Shown: positions 1 through 12,639, counted from the stretch's first letter. The stretch is 64,000 nt of DNA from Zelopaecilomyces penicillatus (GCA_005765155.1 VCCP01000001.1:7068001-7132000); one strand, 5' to 3'. Program-made: numbers and translations. Notes: generated by a model from the sequence alone, not told the origin.

Positions 1-3000
1 CATGATGATGGTGATGTCGGATGATCCTTTGTTGTTGAGGAAGAGGAAGACGAGAGCGCCAGTTGCTTGTCAACCCTTTTCTTCTGGGCAGCCATCGTGG
101 CTTTATGTATTTTCTAAAGAACTTGCTGTATATGGCAGCTCCGAGGTCAAGTTGATATCGCTCCGCTTCCATCTTGCACTCAGCGTGCCATCGAACTGGT
201 GGCGTGATTGCCAGGAACTCCGTTGCCCAGATGTTTTCGGTAGGTCAACATGGAGTTGTACCAACCCGAAGAGGCAGCATTCAAATTGATTGGGACCAAT
301 AAGGCGGCAGTGTGGACATGTTTGGACAACACTCTCGGGAGAATGGTCCGCGAGTGGTGATGTCGAAATAGATAACCGGGGGGGCTATACTAGAGCTGTT
401 TGGGAAACTGACTGGTCCGGTCGCCATCTACATTCAAGAAGTGCGAGTGAGTCCCCCCCCCCCGTATTGACGAAAACGGCATTTGCTCGCTGACAAGACG
501 GTTGGACGTGCATCTACCTTTGCCGTCTCCGAGTTTGATTCCACATACATGAACCTCAGCATACGTTGACGCAAAAAAAAACTCTTATCATCATATTCAT
601 TCACATGACGTCGGGCGTAGCGAAACTCGATCCTTTTTTTGAGACAGCAGCAGCCATAAGCTTACCCAAGAAAACCAAAACGTAGATTGTAACCCTAGCT
701 GCCTGTTTGTCTTAGTACAGCCTTAAGATACGCCCAGCTTCTGGTTGCCTATCCGAGGGGACCGTTCCGCGCGCGCCCTGTCCCGAATAGGGAGGTGAGT
801 AGATCTGCTGCCCTGTGGCTCTGCGGCACTTGAAGACGAAGAAGGCATCGGCAAAGGGGTCCGTGTTCTTTCAACGAATACCCCACAGCTTGGCACGAGA
901 TTGGCCTTCTGCTTTGCCGCTAGCTCGGTTCTTTCTTCCATGACGGCATGATCGAAAGTTGGCACCGCATTCAGACGTGATTGGACAGACGGGCAAGAAG
1001 CAGGCTATCTTGGAGCAAAGGCATTGCCCTTTTGCATTATGCTCCGGCTGCGACCTCCCCAGTGTAACGGCAATATATCTACTTGTATAATAACGCATGT
1101 TCGCGTGATGGGGGAAACATGAGAACCCGGATGGGATGGGAGGCTGCTGGTCGTGTGATGACCAATCACCAGATAGGTAAATGGATGTGGCTGTGTGACG
1201 GATGCGACTTGAAAGTTCTGCGCCTTGCTGCTGGGGGCAGGTCCGTTGGGATTGAACGACTACTAGTTATTGGATGAACACGTCAATATGGCTGCTGTGT
1301 GAGTTGTATTGTGCAACTCGTGGTGAACTAAAGTGTTCACATGTCATTAGCCGAACGAGGCAGTCGCTGGCGGATATGTTGTCCGCGATACGAGATGTTG
1401 CTGACGACCAGAGACATTTAATAGCAAGCATGCTCCTTGTTCGAAAAAGCATATTAGACGCGCCTCAGTTTGAAGAACCATAGCGGCCGCTCTGTATTGA
1501 AGATGCCGTCACCAGATGAGGCAGTATTTACATCGGCATCTCAAAAAGATTGTCTTGGAGAACGGGCCGAGGATTAATGTTAATCCGTGCCAGCACATGA
1601 TTTCCGACACCACTGGTACCAACTCAAGTTATTGAGAGCACTTTAATAGAGATTTATTTTTGGAATTCAATATAAGCAATTAATTAATTTCAAGATGATA
1701 TAGATAATTATAATCAATGTAGCTATCATAAAGCGTACTCTTGTTAGTAGAAAGTATTTTCTTGGGTTTTTAATACAGTGATTGAGTTCTCTTAAAGGAT
1801 GGGTGTTTATCAGTAACGGTGTATTCTATCCTCACATTAAAGGATAGCAGTCCCCCATCCAAAGCTAGGAAACTTCAAAGGTTCTGCATCATTACTCCGT
1901 ATTAACCATCAGCCGTTATGAAGCCTCGCTGAGTGATTTAATCTGAATTTAAACAATTATTTGGCAGTATTGTACCATCTCGCGAACCATGACGTCGCTT
2001 CAAGTTCATCATTCATCGCCAAGAGAACTACGGCGATTACCTACCCGGGAGGTCGGGGTCGGAGTTTTAATTGAACACAACTTCCGAGGTTAGAGTCCCA
2101 CACTTCCAAGAAGCTCTTCAAACAAATGAAACATTGAGAGACGGCTTGCAAGATGAACAAGTCTCTAATCAATAACTTGATCATGGAACAAATTATTTCT
2201 TGAGGTGGTGCCTTCGTATAATCTCCCATAGACATGCCAACGGCAGCGATCGAGTCGATGGCATGCGAGCATTATTTCTATTTAGACCAACGAATGGTGC
2301 TGCATCGATGTTAACAAGACACTCAAATTCCTTTATGATTATTTGGCTCTTCGTTAAATGGGCGAATGCGTTAATTGTGCGCCAACAATCACAGGAAGAC
2401 GCGAAAGCGGTAATTATCGTCATTCGGATCTCCGGTTCATGCGAGGTGGCGTTCAATATAGATTAATGACTAGGTAAATGATTGAGATCTGGTACCTGGG
2501 AGAGTATTAATGTGGCTGCTGGGTGACATGCCAAACCCTCCTGAAAAGGTGCCTTGCAGGAGGAAACCATCATAATCATGAGTTGCATCATCATCCATCG
2601 TCATCAATTAACCTCACCTACAAAAACTCACCATCAACTGCGAGGTTATTTGCGCTTGAAATACCGACAGTCTGGTCAATTATGCCAAGATCAATAAACC
2701 GCCACTGCCAATCCTCTTCTCACAGCTCCAAAACTCTGTGTGTTGGCGCCGTTTGCAACACCACCTCCACCAAACGAACATCACGACAGATCCGATCAAA
2801 CAAAACGGCTCGTTTATGAAGCGCGGCATCCACAAACGATTAATCACCGCGCACCCCGGTTTAAACCTGGTGATAACCTTATTTTCTGCCCAACACACAC
2901 AAACTACGATATCCCGCAAATTGCGCTGTTGGCTGGCTGGCTGAGCCAAAGGGGGAGCGACCCGCGGCTTCAGCCGTACAAGACTAACATTCAGCCCTAA

Positions 3001-3397
3001 TGCGATGGACATCAGCCCCAGACTGGTGATGGCGCCAATAGTTTGGTGTTAGCGCAGCCGTCCAACGACGTGTATGTACCAGACACGAATGCTAGCTGTC
3101 ACTTTGTGGACGGCAGCAGCCAAGTGCCGTGAGTATGTCTCAGTTCAAGGGTCAAATTGGAGCGACGGCTCGTCCACAACCACGCGAAAGCTGAGTCTGG
3201 GCCCTGATGGACTGGACTAGATATCCCGCCATTCTGAATCCATGTCTCTGCGAGTTTCTACGGTGTACAACTACGACTATGAGCGATGAACAAGCAGGTA
3301 TAAAGCCCAGGCCGCCCCTGTGCTGGCGGGCGAAGTGAAGAGAAGCGCGCCCTGGCTACCAAAGATATCTTCAAGAATTATATCTCCGACAGCAACG
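1..3397. other. Intergenic, no gene supported
   Basis: No open frame here has a recognisable domain or a consistent exon structure. Frames up to 110 codons occur on both strands but look like chance frames. About 1600-2000 is clearly AT-rich and could be decayed repeat DNA. The last 100 bases are the promoter of the next gene. Confidence 0.6.
3299..3304 (+). promoter_or_regulatory. TATA box of the Thr/Val-rich secreted protein gene
   Basis: A TATAAA hexamer lies 94 bases before the ATG at 3398, the usual distance for a fungal TATA element. Called from position and sequence only. Confidence 0.4.
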
Positions 3398-4687
3398 ATG
3401 CACTCCATCGCTCTCAGCATCGCCTTGGCGGGATTGGTCGCCGCGGCACCCCCTGCCCCGGTCCAGCACGACTCTCGAAGCTTCAAGTCGTGCAACAACA
3501 ACCCGGCGCTGGCGGTCGTCAAGATCCTCAAAGCGACCGCCTTTTGCAGCAGCTACCTGAACATCAAGACGCAGACATGCACGCGCACGACGTCTGAGAC
3601 GCTGACTATCCCGCAAACGGTATCCGTGACAGAGACGGAGACGGAGAACCAGACTGCGACGAGCACAAACACGGTGGTGGTGGATGATATCTCGACTGTT
3701 GTGGTTCCTGGACCGACGAATACGGTTACGAATACAATCACGTAAGAGATGGCAGTTTGGAAAATCCAACTTGATGATGTTGGTGGTGATGGATACTGAC
3801 ATGCTGTGATGTAGTGATACTGCGACTGTCACCAGCCCAATTACCGTTACCGTCACAAAGACAAACACAGTGTTCGTACCTCCCTACATCTATATTGGAC
3901 GAGTAGTATTGATTTTAACAATAATGTTACAGAACACAAACCAAATTCTTCCGATCTGGCGGTCCTCTCAAGCGCGACGTCTTGCCGCGCGAGCCCGCGC
4001 CCAACGCTTACGCACGACCAAGCGTTCCTCCTCGTAAGCTTTGACTATTTATATCTCTGACCATGTTAAACTAATAGTTTCTTCACAGGTCTCAAGCTTT
4101 TCGCTTCAAAGGTCATTTCAACAGCATGCAGCTGCTACGTCCCCACACCTACCGTGACCGTAACCAAGACCATCACCAAAACATATAAACCCACCATCAC
4201 CATCACCGACACCGACACCGTCTCACCCACCGTCGCAACCATCACCAACACCGTCACCAGCACCAAATCACAGACCATTACGAACACCGGCCCTGCTGTA
4301 ACTGACACCGCCACTGTCCGCGAGACCGTTACGACAACAAAGAAGCCGGTTGTGACAACCACCAAGACCGAGACCGCGACGGTCACGGTGCCGGGCAAGA
4401 CGTGGAATTATGTCGCCAATTACAACGCCAATTGTGTTCCGTTTAACTACCTGGAGCTTGAGGGAAACGTTGGAGTAAGTTCGTATGAGGAGATTTTCCA
4501 GTTTTGTGCGAATCTGTGTAATACGGATCCTACGTGCCGTCAGCTGTGGGTGTCGTACAATACACTGGCGGGTGCTGGTCGGTATTGGTGTCTGACTGGA
4601 GGAGGACCTGATTTCAAGGAGTGGAATGCGGGCGAGATTCAGTGCCAGTATCCTCCCATTGGACAATATGCCAATTGGTATAACTAG
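3398..4687 (+). CDS. Secreted Thr/Val-rich repeat protein with cysteine-rich C-terminal domain
   Basis: Probable secreted or wall-associated protein of unknown function. Four exons are inferred (3398-3741, 3815-3871, 3933-4033, 4089-4687), giving 366 residues with phases agreeing at every join. The ATG at 3398 was chosen over an upstream in-frame start because it opens a classic signal peptide (hydrophobic run, then Ala-Ala-Ala-Pro). Two regions of short TVT/TET/TNT repeats follow, separated by a segment with a Lys-Arg pair that looks like a Kex2 processing site. The repeats should be heavily O-mannosylated and extended. The last ~95 residues hold five cysteines and aromatic residues with a pattern resembling the PAN/apple-like domains of fungal secreted proteins. 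That resemblance is weak, and no GPI signal is visible. The exon structure is more certain than any function. Confidence 0.7.
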
Positions 4688-5540
4688 GTTGTGGTTTTTG
4701 AAGCCTCTGATCTACATAGGAGGGAGGCTAATCTGATATAATTGGCTGCGTCTCTGGTATGGAGCAAGTGGCATTATTTAATTGATAATTCATCTATGCA
4801 TTTGCTAGTCACTGTCTTGAAGCTCTTTAATATTGTTGATAACAATACTATTCTCAGCCAACTTGCCGTCAACGCAAGACTTTTGATGGCCAGATATTGT
4901 GAACCATTAATGCACATCTTGGCTATTAACATGTTATCCAAAAAACAAGTTGAGGCGGGACATTAGCTGGGCAGCAATCACAGCATTTGGAACCCAATCT
5001 TCGATCCAATGCATCAACCCGCCACAGATCATCTCGTATCACATGTACAGAAACACACTTCACCACCCGCCCGTAGCATCTCAACATTGGCATGTAAAAA
5101 CATGCAGCCCGTTCCATTTACAGACCCCGTCTCCTACCCCCCCCCTCACACAGCCTGACCCCGCTCCTCATGCAGCTCCTTTGCCGTGGCTGCCAGTCAC
5201 AACGACTATATTACTGTACGTGTCGTCTACTCCTCCATGTTTCTTTGGTGATGGAGAGCTTCAATGACGGGTATTGATTCAGACGGGCATGTTTGTGGCT
5301 GGCTAGATATGCTCAGAATGGTGTTGTTGTAGTCTCCCTGCAGATCAGCTTGATGCAAACCCCTCAAGTAATGCTACGCCGCGAAGCGAGGAGGGGGATG
5401 AAATGCCTCGATGATTGTATGTTATACGTACATTACAGAGATATAAAATGCAAGAATTCTTGCAATATCTGGGAAACTGTAGACATCAATTCACACAGCA
5501 TCTTTCAATATAGTTCAGTACAACACACCCAACCCTTCAA
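4688..5540. other. Intergenic
   Basis: No gene is supported. The stretch carries the 3' flank of the Thr/Val-rich gene and the promoter of the cupin gene. CT-rich tracts near 5128-5170 are of the kind common in fungal promoters. Confidence 0.5.
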
Positions 5541-6951
5541 ATGGCAGACCCCATTCATTTTGGTGACCCTTTTTGGTCTCCTAATGAGTCCTTGTCCAAC
5601 GGCAATGCCCCTTCAAATTACAATGGCTCTGATCTTGTCGCCTCCCCCGTTGCCGGGATCCAGATGCGCATCGGCGGACTCGGCACAATCGCAGCAAGAT
5701 CCAAGCCCACGGGGAGCTTGAAGTTCATCGTTCGCTCTGCTGACACAAAGACGCAGCCAACCTTGACTCTGGAGATTACTGACAAGAGTTGCATCCTGTA
5801 CAAGAGAGATGATGATTCGAAGAAGGATGAAAAGGTTCCTGGATGTGAGTTTCCCAAGGGGGAGGCGTCGGCGTACTTGAATTTGCAGTCGACGGTGGAT
5901 CCGACTGTGTATTGGATCTCTGTGGATCGCAGTAATGCACGGCTTCGGTATGGACAGCATTTGACGAATGCGTCCATGACGTATATGCAGGTGTTGTTTG
6001 ATAAGAAGACGTCGAAGTGGATGGACAATCTCAAGTTCACAGACGTCCTTCAAGACGACAAGGTAAGTTTCGTGCTTGAAAAGGTATTTTTGAGAGATTT
6101 CTGACACAGTGCGGTATAGAACGTCCCCGACACAGACCTCAAGTACAACGTCTTGCCCATCACAGTCGATCTGCCTCCATTGGTTGTGTCCGAGCAGGAA
6201 ATCTCCCTGGAAGAACTGGAGAATTACTCGCGCACGACATTCATCAACCTGCCCAAGGGCTGCCAGAACCTGTATCACAATATTGCAGGTCAAAATATTA
6301 CAGTCGCGTCGGCTTCGTTCCCGCAGCTTGCGGAGGCAATTGACCAAAGCTGCAGAGATCCGAAGAAGATATGTGGAAAGATTCTTGAGCAGAAGAAGGA
6401 TGAGTTTGGACATCCTGAGGAGACGTATCTCCGCATCACTGTGGGCGATAACATGGTATGTCATGATGATTTCTTTCTTTTGACGAATCCCACTTCTTCA
6501 TAGAAGCTGATTCAACGTGATTGTCTAGGCAAACTCCCCCGGCATCCCATACGTCATGGAAATCTGGCCCCCAGGCCACTACTCCCCCATCCATGACCAC
6601 GGCAAAGCCTGCGCCGTCATCAAAGTCCTCTACGGCAGCATCAACTGCACCTGGTTCGACGCCATCCAAGAAAACCGAGAGCCTCAGATCATCGGCACAC
6701 CCGTCAAGATCTCCAAGGGGGACGTGACATGGCTTGGAGAACAGCAATACCAAGTCCACCAGCTGAGAAACACGTATAAGACGGTGTGTATTACGCTGCA
6801 GTGCTATCAGTTTGAGGCGGAGGATACGGTGCATGATGAGTTTTTCACGTGGTTGGATGATAAGTTGAAGAAGGAGGACTTTAGCCCGAATAGTGATATG
6901 GCGTTTGGACAGTTTGTGAGGCTGATGAAGGATGAGTGGGCGTCTAAATGA
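5541..6951 (+). CDS. Cupin-fold (cysteine-dioxygenase-like) protein
   Basis: Probable metal-dependent cupin enzyme. Exons 5541-6062, 6120-6455 and 6529-6951 join in phase 0 to give 426 residues. The third exon carries the recognisable part: PPGHYSPIHDHG around residues 301-311, in which His308 and His310 fit the first cupin metal-binding motif as in type I cysteine dioxygenases. A later QVHQLRN segment could provide the third histidine. The first ~280 residues are not recognised; their beta-rich, lipocalin-like look is an impression only. No signal peptide is seen, so it is probably intracellular. Cysteine dioxygenases are about 200 residues, so this is a longer two-part protein and the substrate may differ. 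Its neighbours give no functional hint. Confidence 0.75.
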
Positions 6952-7201
6952 GCCTTGAGATGCCGTTTACGCTGTTGAACATCTAATTTAAGTTATGATG
7001 GAATGGGAAATTTGGTTCAATACAATTGATTTACCAGCTTTTTTTCGACACATGAACCTAACAGGTATATAAGACGCCGCTTGCACCCATGTCGTAGGCA
7101 GCAGCCTCAAACGCAATTGTTGGTCGAGATTGCTGATACTTCCTACTGTCAACATCAACCACAATTGTACAAGCCGACTTTGTGAAAGAAAAGAAAAGAA
7201 A

Positions 7202-8443
7202 ATGGAGAGACCAAGCAAGCATTGGTCAGGCTATGCTGGTCTCAGTCCAGAGTCGGACAAATACAAACGGATCCAGTCACTCCTCTCGGCAGACTTTGAG
7301 CATGTAAAGACGCGCGGGTTAGAATTGCGAAGGGCGCATCAACCAAACTTGACTCCTGATATTGATTGCAGTGTCAATTTGACAGATTTCACGTCTGGCT
7401 TTCAGAACCTCGTCCTGGAGGTCGCATTCTCGGACAATGTCTACTGGATTGCTCGGATCCCATTGAACCCGCTCGATGACAGCGACAGAACATCGCTGCT
7501 CAGCGAAATTGCAACCATGAAGATCATCAAGAAACAAACTACTATTCCAATCCCACACATATATGGTTTTGAAGTGTCTTCCGACCACCCGTTTGGTCAC
7601 CCGTACGTGTTCATGGAGTATCTTGGTGGTCGTAGCCTCCCCAATGGGTTGGCGACAACCATACCTCCACAACATCACGCCAAAGTGGCCCAGCAGCTTG
7701 CAAACGTCTTTGAAGAGCTACAAACCCTTACTTTCAGCCGCATTGGCCGTCTCTGGTGCGGAGAAACTACCAATGACCCCGTCAAAATCATCGCCATGTC
7801 TTGGCACGCCTCCCCCGGCCCTCTGGACACGTCCCTCGAGTACTTTTACAACGAGAGACAAAGCGAGAACCGCGAAATCATGGTCATGTATCCCAACGAC
7901 CCTGATCGGCTGACGGCATGCTGGGTGCTTAAACAGGCACTGACGTACATGGTCATTGAGAATAGGGTGCGCGGGCCATCCCCGCTGTGTCACCTTGACC
8001 TGCATTATGGCAATATGCTGTTTGATGATGAGTATAATCTGACGGGGGTCATTGATTGGAGTAGTGCGCAGGCTGCGCCTCTGGAGCAGTTGTCCGTGTG
8101 TCCGGAGTTTGTCACGTTTCCGGGGCTGTCTGAGGAAGAGAATCAACCCATCGTGGACTTGAAGCGACTCGTAGTGGAAGCTATAGCGGAGAGGGAGAGG
8201 GAGAGGGAGAAAGGAATGAGTCTGCCACTGGATGGGAGAGAAGTGGAAGTGATACAGGATGCAAAATTGACGGCACTCTCTAGTTATATGGCATCGAAAA
8301 GCGCCATCATTACCCATCGGCAGTATATGGCGACGGTGAGAGGAAGTCTGTGGGCGGGCAAGGTGGTTGCTGGGTTGATGTATGGAGAGTGTGTGAGTTG
8401 GGAGCAATTGAGGGAGATGCATGGAACTATGGCGCTTTTCTAG
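7202..8443 (+). CDS. Aminoglycoside-phosphotransferase (APH)-family kinase-like protein
   Basis: Single-exon gene of 413 residues in the large fungal APH/choline-kinase-like family, small-molecule kinases whose substrates are mostly unknown. The ATG at 7202 was chosen because upstream residues in the open frame look like 5' UTR and the conserved start lies here. The catalytic loop HLDLHYGN is at residues 264-271 and the metal-binding VIDWSSA at 283-289. An N-lobe with YWIARIP (ATP-lysine strand with Arg in place of Lys) and a hinge FMEYLGG around 137-143 are visible. A short Glu-Arg run (ERERERE, from the gagagg repeat near 8190) is a low-complexity insertion before the C-terminal helices. 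The substrate cannot be predicted. It could have drifted to a non-antibiotic metabolite, as most fungal members have. Confidence 0.8.
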   Translation: MERPSKHWSGYAGLSPESDKYKRIQSLLSADFEHVKTRGLELRRAHQPNLTPDIDCSVNLTDFTSGFQNLVLEVAFSDNVYWIARIPLNPLDDSDRTSLLSEIATMKIIKKQTTIPIPHIYGFEVSSDHPFGHPYVFMEYLGGRSLPNGLATTIPPQHHAKVAQQLANVFEELQTLTFSRIGRLWCGETTNDPVKIIAMSWHASPGPLDTSLEYFYNERQSENREIMVMYPNDPDRLTACWVLKQALTYMVIENRVRGPSPLCHLDLHYGNMLFDDEYNLTGVIDWSSAQAAPLEQLSVCPEFVTFPGLSEEENQPIVDLKRLVVEAIAEREREREKGMSLPLDGREVEVIQDAKLTALSSYMASKSAIITHRQYMATVRGSLWAGKVVAGLMYGECVSWEQLREMHGTMALF

Positions 8444-9187
8444 ATGGTTGAACTATGCTTGACTATAAATAACGAGATTTTCTTACACTTATACATCATC
8501 TGTGCGAGTCGGCGTACAATTAGCTTTGAGGTTTCTTCCACCCAGTTCTTTAATCACCTGAACGTATCTGTATAGTATTGAATGTATCTGAATCACCACA
8601 TTCATTTGAATTAGCTGGTGATAACTGAAATCCATAATAAATGCCATTGGTAGACGCAGTCGATAGATGCCTTCTTGGCAGAGCCCAACATGGTGGATCT
8701 TGTTATGGATGGGCTGTCTCGAGGGTTTGGCAGGGGCTAGGGTTAGACTTTGTATATATGTACATCTATATAGCCCATGCCATACGCTATATCCGACTAG
8801 TCATACCAGGCACATACGGAACTGGTCAATCACATCCTTCCACACATCTCCGAGATAGATAACACTATCAGATCGAATATCATCTGTTATAAGGGTCTTT
8901 CAAAGTCACAAAGTACATGTAATCCACACAATTTTGCCATTTTGGGCACCACACGCTGCGCACAGTTACTATTAGCAATTTCTAGTAATAGCTATCAATA
9001 GCCGACTAGATAATGTTGGGGATCTAAAGAAAAAGTCAAACATGTCCCAAGGCAGCAGGAATAAGAGAAACTCAAAACTCAACTGGCGACTTTGCCTTAG
9101 TACCTCCTCCCATCGAGTGAGGTACTTTACACTGTGCATTTAATACTGGCCCTATAAGTCACACCGATCTGCCTCAGCAGCCCACTG
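8444..9187. other. Intergenic
   Basis: AT-rich in parts (8460-8640, 8870-9010), with no supported gene. It separates the APH-like gene from the broken hydrolase gene. Confidence 0.5.
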
Positions 9188-9844
9188 GTGTGGATATGTG
9201 AGATTGCAGAACGATGCACAGCTCAGTGCTTCATCCTCGCCTGCCTGCTTTTCTCGGCCGCGACCACCGCTACCTTGGTACCCGGCCTAACCTGCCCCTA
9301 CGCCGTTCGCCATGAAGGTCCAGCCTCTGAGGGACCCGAGTCTCACCAACCTTCTCGACCCCGACAATACCGACACAAAGCGGCGTATGCTGATTTCTAT
9401 TTTCCTTCCCATTGAAGGAAAAGCTGGCCTTTCATGCCCCAAGGGGACAGTGGCCTACCTGACTCCTGGTGTGGCGGCGCAGAACGGACATTTGGCTGCC
9501 CAAGCTGGACTGCCCGGGGACATATTCGTGCCGTTTGAGCTACAGTTCTGCGACCTATTGAAGCTATCGCCTTGCAGCAGACCGAGGGATACGAGAACGA
9601 ATTCCCCGTCATCATATTTCCCCGGGGCTTGGCAATTCTAGGCTCATCTACGGAGCATACGGCCACTCCATTGGCGACCCCTCGTCCGCTGCGTTGGCCC
9701 GTGTCGACGCCTGCGTCCTTGGCGGCATGGATTTTGACGGCCAGCCTGTCCAGCCAATCCAGAGCACCGGCTTGGGCAAACCCTTTGTGTTGGCAGGCGG
9801 GTGACACGTGGAACGACTTCTACCATGCTCTTACCCCGCAGTAG
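9188..9844 (+). pseudogene. Decayed PAF-acetylhydrolase-like secreted lipase
   Basis: Pieces of one alpha/beta-hydrolase appear in order in all three forward frames. They are a leader-like hydrophobic stretch (about 9222-9290), a segment with RRMLISIFLPIE (9383-9418), a segment with FPVIIFPRGL (9600-9631), and a segment with YGHSIGD followed by GGMDFDGQPVQP (about 9655-9755) ending near WNDFYHAL (9812-9835). In the platelet-activating-factor acetylhydrolase family these belong to one chain, with the nucleophile serine in GHSxG. Here at least two frameshifts, an apparent internal deletion around the nucleophile elbow and an in-frame stop break it. A functional spliced gene is unlikely because the shifts are not at plausible introns. 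Confidence 0.6.
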
Positions 9845-10154
9845 GAGCCGTTTTAGCTGCTGACAGAACGGACGGAGAACCTAGCGTGACGTGCGGCACA
9901 AGTAGTTGCACGGCCCGTGCCGCAGAATGCCAGAAGGTGACTTTTACAGGACTCTGCAACCATCTCGCAAGGCTCCCATTTAGACTACAACTGTCTCGCT
10001 AGGCTCCCATTTAAACTTTCTACTATATATAGCAGTTCCTGGTTGTGTCCAAACGGCTCACAAATTGTAAGCCAGAGCATCATCAAAGACTTTCCTCGAG
10101 CGGTCCTTCCATCGGCGCAGCCCATCTCAAGACACATTCAACCTACACTGTGAC
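9845..10154. other. Intergenic, promoter side of the GRF-finger gene
   Basis: The repeated phrase ggctcccattta occurs twice (about 9969 and 10002), followed by a TATATATAG near 10024, some 130 bases before the next ATG. No gene is seen. Confidence 0.4.
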
Positions 10155-10869
10155 ATGGTAATGCCTCGCACAGGTTCGCGGTCATCAAGCAACGGGCCTT
10201 CCAGGTTCCCTGTACAAACACCGCCCATTTGCCCGGACCCAAAATGCAACAGATCAGCTACCCGTAACATAGTCAAATCTCATCGCGGCGCAAGCTATGG
10301 CCGCCCATACTATTATTGCAATTCCGACCACCCGCGAGAATTTATATCGTGGGATGACGATAACGGTATAGAACAGGGAAACCCTCTATGCAAGTGTGGA
10401 CACCTCAGTCGACGAGAGCAGCAAGCCAGACCTATTCCAAAGGCGCAGTATCGATGCGCAACTAGGGAGTGCAATCTCTGGCTAGACATCCCCGACGACG
10501 ATGGTTTTGATGACAGAAGCTCTGCCTCCCCAGAAGCCCACTCAGGCAGGCAGAGAACTCCTGTCATGCCATCACCACATCGGTGCGTCGTACCATCCTA
10601 CCATGGCACACTCTTAGCGGTGTTCTGCAAGTTCACTAATACAAAAACGCAGTGATCAACACGGACGCAGCGACACCCCGACGAAGTATCGTTCTCAAGA
10701 CATGGTGGCTATGACCCAGCCAAACCTTGAGAGTGAGCTGGGCACGCTCACTATTTCAAACAGCACACGCACAGTCGCTCAGCAGACTGTTTCTGACAAA
10801 TGCCCGATGCATGGTCCTCGCAAAAGGCGATTGTTGCGAAGCAATCGTTGTAAATGTTTGAGCCTATAG
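10155..10869 (+). CDS. GRF-type zinc-finger protein
   Basis: Small protein of 214 residues from two exons (10155-10582 and 10653-10869, phase 2, donor GTGCGT). Residues ~24-60 read CPDPKC, then YGRPYYYC and FISWDDD, which fits the GRF zinc finger (paired Cys, the Gly-Arg-Pro-Tyr-Tyr-x-Cys signature, an aromatic-Trp-Asp ending). A second cysteine group, CKCGHL with CATRECNLW at ~77-110, looks like a related second finger. GRF fingers bind single-stranded nucleic acid or recruit nucleases in larger proteins such as APE2 and TOP3. In filamentous fungi small stand-alone GRF proteins are common and often of unknown role. The C-terminal ~70 residues are Ser/Thr/Arg-rich and end in a basic CKCLSL tail. 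Confidence 0.75.
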
Positions 10870-12639
10870 TTTGGAGTCTTGGGCTTGGAGCTTGGAATTT
10901 CGGTAGTCTATGTGTCTTTTAATGGTATTTTTTTAGTCTGTAGTAATCGCAGGACAGTATTCGATATTAGAAGTATGCGTTTAGATTGATCAAAGTCAAG
11001 CTCAAGACCACCCTGACCAGTACACAACATTGTACAATCATTGGTTTATAACCTGTACCTACAGTGATGCTGATCGGTCCTAGAACAACGTATGGCGCGG
11101 ACAGCATCAGAAGCAGACAAGACCAAAAGAGGAAGAAAAAAAAACATCCAACCCATGACTTGAAGGGTCACCCTTTGTCAGATTTAAAGGGCGGTCTACA
11201 TAGACTTGCGACTGGGTCGAGGGCGACCTTTGCGAAGCCTGATTTTGCAAGATGGTGTTGTCGCTGAGGCGCTTGTAATGTTAGCCCAAATAAGAAGGTT
11301 GTTTTTAGCGGTGATGGGGGCTGCTGACGTAGATCGATGTCGGGCGCGCTCTGGTAGGATTTGGTACCCACTGTTCATCCTTCAGCTCACGACGAGGTAT
11401 AGTTGGCAGCACGCCAGACCCAAACCGCTGCACAAAAGAATACCATGGCCTGGTAAATCTTATATATAATGCTCCCGCAACATCTGGATTGCTCTGTTTG
11501 ATTGGTTACGCAGATACCGAACATCATCAGGAACAATGGTGTTGGCAAACACTACAGCCAGTGATCCTCGGAAGTTCTTCCAAGCTGCATCTTGTGGTAG
11601 AGATCTGCAACCTGTACCACGTATAATCTATCCAGGATATTGTAAATTGGTTAGAAGCGTGAAGTCTGTCAAAGCGCCTCTGCAGTTGTTCAAGATAGTC
11701 CACAACGCCTTTCTTAGTTGCCACATCACAGCCGTATAGCGCATTTGACTGCTGATACAAAATCATATAAAAAACGAACTTCCCATTATGTAGACTTTTT
11801 AAATAACACAGTTTAACTAGTTTTTATATAAATATTATATAAATATTAATTCTTGCCTTTGAGGATAAAGAAAGAGGACATGTAGTTGTGTTATTGTTTA
11901 GTGTATGGGGCCCTGTATCAGGTTAAGCAGCTTAGCCAGTGATTCTATCTGGCTAAAGGCCTGAGCAATATATCGCTCAGATCAATATACCTACCAAAGG
12001 TAGAGCTATTAATCAAGGGCTAAAAGAGCCCCGCTAGGCAATAGACGCATTATACGCCTGCTAACCTAATTACTCTATCAACCTGATCACTCATGCCAAT
12101 TAAGCCGAGCATCAGTATCAACCTAACCACTCATACCAATTAAGCCAAGCATCAGTATCAACCTGATCACTCGTACCAATTGAGCCGAGTGTCAGAATCA
12201 GTATAGGCCTTGCCTATACTTCCAAGCCCTTACATAATCTGTAAGGGCCACCAAGAACCTTACACAATCTATCTTAAATACACGGATGCTGTAAGGAGGA
12301 GAGAAGTGGTTAAATAGTGCAAGATATCAGTCTCGGCCAGAAGGCTCAAATAAATTATGGCTACAGGATAAGGAAGAAAGAGATATAGATATAGCTGTAA
12401 GATAAAATATATCGCAGAGCGATCAAGATCATCCATCAAGGTCATCAATCAATCACCTCGAACTTGAGGCTTCAATCTCACAAGAAAATTCTCACCCATG
12501 CTAAGTAAACCCTACCGCCTATTATATCTGCCTACTAAAATTTTCGCTGTGCGCGACAAATGTTACCTCCCATGGGAACCAACCCGACAAACAGCACCCG
12601 ATCAACGCTACAGAGTTTACCAAGCTATTAAGCAATCAG
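10870..12639. other. AT-rich non-coding stretch, probably decayed transposon DNA
   Basis: No gene is supported. From about 11780 the sequence is AT-rich, with many TATA/TAAT runs and several short hairpins (for example gccag...ctggc near 11936-11954 and gggct...agccc near 12017-12031), plus a tandem repeat. This is the look of an old, RIP-like mutated mobile element, but no transposase, reverse-transcriptase motif or intact terminal repeats are seen. Confidence 0.45.
12079..12198 (+). repeat. Three-unit 40-bp tandem repeat
   Basis: Three directly adjoining 40-base units start at 12079, 12119 and 12159. Each begins caacct(g/a)a(t/c)cactc and ends (g/a)cat/tgtcag(t/a)at. They differ from each other mainly by C/T and G/A transitions, which fits either drift or RIP-type mutation. 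The repeat sits inside the AT-rich decayed region. Confidence 0.85.

Noticed and set aside
3371..3868. 165-codon minus-strand frame
   Set aside because: Shadow of the Thr/Val-rich gene; its Arg/Val bias is the reverse complement of the ACN/GTN codons.
5613..6464. 283-codon open frame on the minus strand
   Set aside because: It overlaps the cupin gene, whose exons and phases are coherent; the minus-strand protein is low in protein character and is a shadow frame.
9188..9415. Short secreted protein gene from the hydrophobic leader-like frame
   Set aside because: It is explained better as the 5' piece of the broken hydrolase gene.
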